From Pinus tabuliformis (taxonomy: Eukaryota; Streptophyta; Pinopsida; Pinales; Pinaceae), in assembly GCA_031772625.1 (NCBI GenBank), contig CM062815.1, positions 915,026,979-915,090,978 of the forward strand: a stretch of DNA of 64,000 nucleotides. The letters are read 5' to 3'. The stretch's first letter is position 1; each line of letters begins with the position of its first letter. This document shows, in pieces, positions 58,536 through 64,000 of this stretch. Below the pieces are notes generated by a model. The model ran no database searches, was not told where the DNA came from, and saw nothing but the letters and a program-made list of their open reading frames with translations. The translations under genes were made by a program, and so were the position numbers.

Positions 58536-60610
58536 TGTTAGGGCCTGGATCTACCTCAGGCTGAAGGAAGGCAGGTCTAGGGTAACATCAAACCATGCTT
58601 AACTTGGTAGCTAGCCCTACCAGATTGGGAGAGGGCTCTCTCCTTGTCAATCTCAATTAGGATATTGGCAATTAGGGCTTGAGATGACTAAATTTAATGT
58701 AGATTTTAGGCTAGGTATAGTAGCTTAGGGTTTTTGGTTTGATTTGTAGGGTTTTTTTGCTGGATCCAATGGAGTAGGCAGGTTAGGTTCAGCAAATCAA
58801 ATCAGGGATATAATCATGTTCTATGGGGTGAGGTAGAAAAGGGTTTATGTACTAGAAATGGATTGAGATAGTAGTTTAAGACAACTGAGGAGTTGAGGAG
58901 GGCATGAAGAAACCATGAATCCTCTTCAAACTGTTGAAAACATAGAAGACTAAATGCATTCCCAAGACAAAGCACTAAAACTTAGTGTATTTCACCTATT
59001 CACCTTGATTCATTCAGTTTAGAAGATAAAGAAAGATTTGGATGCATTAAAAAGAAGAAACAATACATAAATTCACTGTCACAAGAATCCCACAAAAATA
59101 GCTGTGAAACCTGGTTTTATTCCTTGCCAAATTACTGATACAATTGTTCAATGAGTCCAACACTTCCGCCAAAGTCCAACCTTTACAAATGACTAAGAAA
59201 TTACATCATATAGGCAAGGAAACCACTCATTCTATCTATTAGGGTCTAATCCATGAGAAAATGGGTGGTTTCAATCATATCTAAACTAGGAACACAAAAA
59301 TAGGCAGTGGAACAGCTTGCCTCTAAAACTTAGGAAACCATTTCGTTACAGCTCAAACCACTTGGAACTTGATGTATCTACCCTATGAGGTGATTTTCAT
59401 CAACATTTACATCAAACACATCATTTACCAAGAAAAGAAGAAAAGTCAACCACTGAAGAAACTGGACGAAATTTTGAGTTTTAGGCAAAATTGGCAAAAA
59501 TTTGCCTGATGCACAGCGCCCTGAGCTTGATGCGCGGCGCTGCTTCAAGACTACTTTTGGAGGCCTTGCACTTCACCAAATTAGGCCCAAGATAGCTTGT
59601 TGGAATGCTCTACCTATATAGTTTCTGTAACACTTTGAATTTTCTGATTTGGATTTGATTTGCCCCTTCAAAAATCATTTCTCCAAATACTGCTTCCTAT
59701 GGATCCAAAAAGTGGCAGAGAGAGCATTTTTTGGGTGTTTTTTGCCCTTTAGGTGACCCAAATCTTCTCGAAAATTGATGAAACTTTCTGGGTTTGGTTG
59801 TTTTTTCATGCTGAATCCAAAACTACAGGTCATTTGGCAAAAGAGTGAGCCAATTCAACGCGTAGTGCCAGGAAAATTTGCTACAAATTTTGGGTTTTTT
59901 TCCTCCTTTGCTCAATCTTCCTTCAAAACGCGATTTTGGTTCTTCACTTGACTTTTTGCACAATGGAATGGCTTGCTATCATGAATTAGCTTTATATACC
60001 ATACACTTTGATTTTTCATCATTTCATACCCACTTTTCTAAAGTCTTGGTAACTTTTTCAAAACTCTATTTTTCAGTTTGAAGCTTGACCCTTTTCTTGG
60101 CAATTTTATGGACTGATGTCTTGATGCTTTTTTTTTTTGCAGTAGCAGGAGTTGGAAAGGTGACTAGGAACAGATGTTGAGTGCTTATTACATACAGAAA
60201 CAATTAAATTACATAAAATTTTTACAAAAATGGAAAAACTCTGTTTTCACCTCTAAACAGGGTTTTGAGGTGAAAAATATTTATTGAGCATACCAGAAGT
60301 AAAATTATGACTTTATGAATTTTCATGTGCTTGCTGACCTCTTTATTTGAGCATGATTGAAAAACCCTAAGACCTAATAGGACTAAACCCTAGGAATATT
60401 TGTTATACATGAAATGAAACAGGATGACTGTGAATGACTAAAAAAAATGTGTAAACAGGTCACTAGGTGGATGTCATGAGGGGAACTGAAACCACTACCA
60501 TCAGTTGATCCATGACCTAATGGAATGCAGCTGATCAAATGAGACACCTAATATGCATGAAAAAGAGCAATTTGATCACAGATGGAAGTATGAAGACATT
60601 GACACTAACA
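58536..60610 (-). repeat. 5' LTR of element E
   Basis: TGTTAGGGCC...CACTAACA, 2075 bp. The family is shared with element D (20632-24696). Contains the GCGC-rich word block at 59513-59547 and a poly-T tract at 60130-60140. Confidence 0.9.
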
Positions 60611-61016
60611 ATATCCACACGTTTTTAGAGGTATATTTTGATGATTGGACAATATTTTGATTGTTGAGAAAACATGTTGGAAGTTTAAGACCTATGCTCA
60701 ACACATGTAGACAATATCAGATCCCTTTGAACCTAAAGAAGTGCATATTTTGTGTATGTTTTGGCATATTGTTGGGACATATTTTCCAGAAGCACGGACT
60801 AATGGTGGACCCTGCTAAGATTGTTATCATTATGAAATTGCCTCAACCTAAGACAATAAGACAACTTCGAAATATGTTAGGACATACTATGGATTGTAGG
60901 AAGTTCATTAAGGGGTATGCTCAGATCATTGTGCCTATGGAGAAATTATTGAAGAAGGATGTAAATTTTAGTAGAATGAAGAATGTTGGAAGAGACTCGG
61001 AATATTAAAAGAAAAA

Positions 61017-61540
61017 ATGGTAGCTGCACCTATACTAGTGTTCCTTGATTGGAAGAAGGAATTCCATGTCCCTGTGGATGCCTCTTGTATAGATTTAGGA
61101 GTGGTACTGACACAACCTGGTGCAGGAGAGATTGATAATCCTACAGATTTTTCAAGTAGAAAGTTAACTAAACCAAAAAGGAATTACACCACTACAAAAA
61201 GGAAACGACTCGCCATGGTGTATGCTTTAAATATGTTTAGAAACTATTTGTTTGGATCACACTTTAAAATATTTACAGATCATTATGCACTAAAGTATTT
61301 GGTAAATAAGCTTGTCTTAGGAGGAAATATTTTCATATCGTTATTGTTATTCCAGGAATATGACTTTGATATCATTGTTTAACCATTGAGACTGAATGCA
61401 GGACCTCACCATTTGTCAAGGTTGGAAACAAGGGAAGAACCAACTACCATAGAGGATAATCTCTGTGATGCACAGTTATTTGCAATTAGAGTAACATATG
61501 ACCACTTTGCAGATATCATTTAGTTTTTATCACAGGAATG
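61017..61540 (+). pseudogene. gypsy RNase H domain (element H)
   Basis: A 121-codon open stretch shows FLDWKKEFHVPVDASCIDLG, GVVLTQPGAGEIDNPTDFSS, RKLTKPKRNYTTTKRKRLAM and FKIFTDHYALKYLVNK. The catalytic Asp residues of D-A-S and T-D-H are present. After a stop at 61381 the tail GPHHLSRLETREEPT continues to about 61540. RNase H removes the RNA strand during reverse transcription. Confidence 0.88.
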
Positions 61541-61599
61541 GCTCCTTCAGAGTATACTATGCAGCAAAACAAAGAATTAGTGGTTAAGGAAACTAACTT

Positions 61600-63246
61600 T
61601 TCATTAATAGTAGGATAGTTATATAAGATGGGACCAGACGAGATACTGCGCAGATATGTTCCTGAACATGAAAGACTAATGATTCTAGAAAAATATCATG
61701 GGGGCACAACTAATGGACACTATGGAGGAAAAGCTATTGCGAATAATATTTTGAGAGTAGGATTGTGGTGGCTTACACTACATAAAGATGTGAAGGAGAA
61801 TTGTTGAGCATGTGATGTGTGTCAAAAAACAGGAAAGCCTTCAAGAAGAGATGAGATGTCACTGGTACAAAAAGTTACATGGTTGACCTCTAATAAGTGG
61901 GCCATTTATTTTTTTGGGCCTATCGACCCACCTGGAAGGGTGAATAATGCAAGGTACATAATTTCAATGACTGATTACTTTATAAGATGGGCTGAAGCAC
62001 AACCAGTAAGGGACTACAACACAAAGACTATTGCAAAGTTTATTTTTTAGTATATATTGTCTAGATTTGGATGTCCAAAGATTTTAATGAGTGACCAAGG
62101 TTGACACTTCCTGAATAATACTATTTAAGCATTGACTGAGGAGTTCCAAGTTTATCATCAGAAGAGTAACCCTCATCACCCTTAGGCCAATGGAACAGTA
62201 GAAGCATTTAATATGATTTTGTAGAATGCACTTACTAAGGTATGGAGTGTGAATAAAGATGACTGGGACCTTAGAATTCCATCATTATTATGGGTTTATA
62301 TGACCACATGTAAAAAGTTGACAAGACAGACACCCTTCAGGTTAGTTTATGGGAAACAATTTCCGATGCCCATGGAGTACATCATGCCTAACTTGAGGAT
62401 TGCAACTTTTATAGATATGGCAGACCATGATATAATGGAGGAAAGAATGTTGTAATTTCTTTCTTTGGAGGAAGATCGATTTATAGCAAGATTCCATCAA
62501 CAGGTACAAAAAGCAAGAGAAAAGGCCTCATATGACAAACATATTAGGTAGAAGAAGTTCCAGGTAGGAGACCTTGTCCTTTATGACAGTAAGTTTGTAA
62601 AATTTCTAGGAAAATTCATGATGCATTGGTTGGGCCCATACATTATTAAGCATATTACTAATGGAGGTGTTGGGTTGTGTTATATTCTTTCCATGACTAG
62701 TCATCCTAGTTAACCGGGGGGTTACAGGGGGGCAGAGCCCCCCATTCGTTGCACCGATTGGTAGCGGGGGGGGGGGTCAGAAGGGGTTTGAGGGGGATGA
62801 TTAGCCCTCCTCTACGAGGTCCAGGGTAGCACTCCGAGAAATTTTTTTGGACCCTATATTAGGTGGGCGGACCTACCTATGGTTTTGTGCATGGTTTTCA
62901 CACATGGTTTTGGGCACGATGGTTTTCGGTCCATGGTATTTGATGCTTCGACATGTATATATATGTATTGTAACATTGAAAGGAACATAATGAAAAATCA
63001 ATCTGGTAGTCCCAATTTTGGGATCCAGGGGAAAATCTCTATGCATATTTGTTTTATGTGTTATGCTCTCGCTATTGTTTATTTTCTCTTTTTAGAATTC
63101 GTATGCAGTTAATTTTTGTACAGGGTTAAATCCTATAGGAGGTGTATTTCAATTAGAAAAGTTAAATGGAGAATTGGTTCAAGGAAGAGTAAATGGTAGC
63201 AGGTTGAATTTGTACAAGAAAAACCCTACCCCTACAACTTTTCTCT
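61600..63246 (+). pseudogene. gypsy integrase (element H), split by a 470-bp insertion
   Basis: The zinc-binding region (HEHERLMILEKYHGG then CDVCQKTGKPSRRDEM) spans 61663-61860. In the catalytic core the first Asp is lost (WAIYFFGPID instead of the usual VDF), the second is kept (ILMSDQG, about 62086), and the Glu is kept (NGTVEAFNMI, about 62190). The GPY-type C-terminal module (HWLGPYIIKHITNGG) ends at 62667 and resumes at 63138 with VFQLEKLNGELVQGRVNGSR, ending at a TGA near 63246. Several stops are present. It would insert element cDNA. Confidence 0.88.
62668..63137 (+). mobile_element. putative solo LTR with G-rich block
   Basis: 470 bp flanked by GGAGG (62663-62667 and 63138-63142), interrupting integrase of H. 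It starts TGTTGGGTTG, like the sense strand of the copia A LTR. It contains two G-rich blocks (62716-62740 and 62764-62800) and a TATA-like GTATATATATG near 62955. The right end reads CCTATA, not the usual CA, so the LTR assignment is likely but not certain. Confidence 0.6.
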
Positions 63247-63249
63247 GAA

Positions 63250-64000
63250 GTAAGGAGAAAAGTCTTATTGCCACCTGTTGTTGAAAGTGGGAACTTGACT
63301 ATAAACTACAATGCAGAGAGAGCTTCAACGTAGGAAATTACCTCGCTACATTCTAGATTATGTCGAAGTTCATAGGAGTCTCAACATGAGAGGGGTTTCT
63401 TGCTAAAGTATGGGACCCATTCAAGTTCACCGTAAAAATATGACCGTTAAAAAGGAAATTTTTCGTTAAAACACGCGGAAATATTCATTTATGAGGACAT
63501 AATGACTAGATCTAGTGATAGATATGAAATTAATGAAAACAATATGAGCTAAAGATGGATTAGAAATTCAGATTTATTATAAAAAGCCGCATCTTGCCCA
63601 GATTTGTCGCTTTGCTGAATTGAGAATTCGAGTATTGCTATTGCGAAGAAGTTGCAAAAATTTTCGATGCCATATGAATCCTAAGGATTTTATTTGTATA
63701 TTTACTGAGAATGGCTAAGCCGAAATCATGGAAGAAGCATCTAATATGCTCGCAACATCATGTGATATTCTCATAGCAACATCAACACCTACAGCAACAT
63801 CATAATGCACACAACGGAGATCTCCACGAAAGAAAATGACCAAAGAGCAAAGAATGAGGAAGAAACATGAAAAAGGGACATGTCAAGCCTTAGAAAGAGC
63901 CCAAACAAGTAAGAGATAGTGAGGAAGAAGCAGAGCAAGTAAAAATGGAAATTGTTATCACCAAAAACTGAGCACCTAGCCATTTCTAACTAGGTGGATT
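63250..64000. other. region after integrase of H, no gene seen
   Basis: Should be 3' untranslated region and possibly LTR of H, continuing past the window edge. No conserved motif or clear LTR start is visible. Confidence 0.4.

Larger units (their letters stand above)
57519..60610 (-). mobile_element. internally deleted element E (gag plus LTR), nested in RT of H
   Basis: Ends TGTTAGAGCC and CACTAACA with target duplications ATATC (57514-57518 and 60611-60615). Reading on the minus strand: full 5' LTR (60610-58536), primer-binding site (58533-58511), gag (58313 to about 57630), then directly the last 111 bp of the 3' LTR (57629-57519). All pol and most of the 3' LTR are missing. Size 3092 bp. 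Confidence 0.9.
56887..61008 (+). pseudogene. gypsy reverse transcriptase (element H), split by element E
   Basis: The 5' part (56887-57513) has FATIGDYWDAEIVSKVIELL, RICVHLRKLNDACLHDPFPT, FIDIFIGYHQMRIA and MPFRLKNAPAIFSRVV. The 3' part (60611-61000) resumes at the next codon with LEVYFDDW, so the catalytic YFDD is intact at about 60632-60645. LNLKKCIFCVCFGILLGHIF and IKGYAQIIVPMEKLLKKDV follow. Joining the two sides across the ATATC duplication restores the normal RT order. A few stops and one frame change are present. It would copy element RNA. Confidence 0.9.
32950..63250 (+). mobile_element. Ty3/gypsy retrotransposon H, host of elements F, G and E
   Basis: H is the oldest layer on the right. 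In order on the plus strand: gag N-terminal region (32950-33480), capsid region (33915-34400), nucleocapsid split by F (34500-34850 and 54845-55000), protease (55602-55910), linker (55921-56780), RT split by E (56887-57513 and 60611-61000), RNase H (61017-61540) and integrase (61600-63246) split by a 470-bp insertion. Removing the insertions makes the protein homology collinear across each junction. Many stops in every domain show it is dead. LTRs are not identified. Confidence 0.9.

Noticed and set aside
62668-63137. DNA transposon interpretation of the 470-bp insertion
   Set aside because: No terminal inverted repeats. The TGTTGGG start, TATA-like word and G-rich block fit a solo LTR better, although the right end CCTATA is atypical.

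Overview
This window looks like nuclear DNA from a large-genome seed plant, most likely a gymnosperm (inference). It is almost wall-to-wall transposable elements: decayed, mutually nested LTR retrotransposons of the Ty3/gypsy and Ty1/copia superfamilies plus LINE fragments. I found no host protein gene, rRNA, tRNA or CRISPR array. The gymnosperm guess rests on the long LTRs (up to about 3.9 kb), the deep nesting of old copies and the style of the gypsy polyproteins. It is not proved by the sequence.

Layout. (1) 1-5.2 kb: a minus-strand gypsy element (K) with gag, protease, RT and RNase H, leaving the left edge. (2) 5.3-11.8 kb: non-LTR territory with a LINE ORF1 relic, AT-rich DNA, a cluster of bZIP-like palindromes at 7.9-9.0 kb, a LINE ORF2 C-terminus and several tandem repeats. 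(3) 11.8-14.5 kb: the LTR and primer-binding site of a minus-strand gypsy-type element (I). (4) 16.2-30.4 kb: a minus-strand copia element (A, LTRs 16206-16789 and 29050-29590). It is split by a second copia element (C, 17461-25646), one LTR of which is split by a 4.07-kb LTR-family element (D, 20632-24696, target duplication GTATA). The right LTR of A is shared with a further partial copy (29591-30403). (5) 32.9 kb to the right edge: a plus-strand gypsy element (H). Its gag is interrupted by a gag-only element F (34851-54844, LTRs about 3.86 kb). The 3' LTR of F is interrupted by element G (42697-52950, target duplication ATACT). The RT of H is interrupted by the deleted element E (57519-60610, target duplication ATATC), and its integrase by a 470-bp putative solo LTR (62668-63137, target duplication GGAGG).

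The most unusual item is G. It is the youngest-looking insertion: its LTRs differ at roughly fifteen places in about 1.15 kb by eye. It has an intact 587-codon ORF with two zinc knuckles and a variant (D-E-G) protease motif, but no recognisable capsid, RT, RNase H or integrase. On the opposite strand it carries an apparently intron-containing gene whose product resembles the accessory, plant-mobile-domain-like proteins of some plant retroelements. A short GC-rich word (CCGCGCTGAC) recurs in both orientations in its LTRs, leader and antisense intron.

How the parts relate. K, A and H are decayed autonomous-type elements. C, F, E and G lack part or all of pol and would need enzymes from elsewhere; D is a separate LTR-bounded insertion with an accessory ORF. 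F and E share a gag family. G, I, E and F share the same type of primer-binding site. The relative order of insertion can be read from nesting: H before F before G, H before E, and A before C before D.
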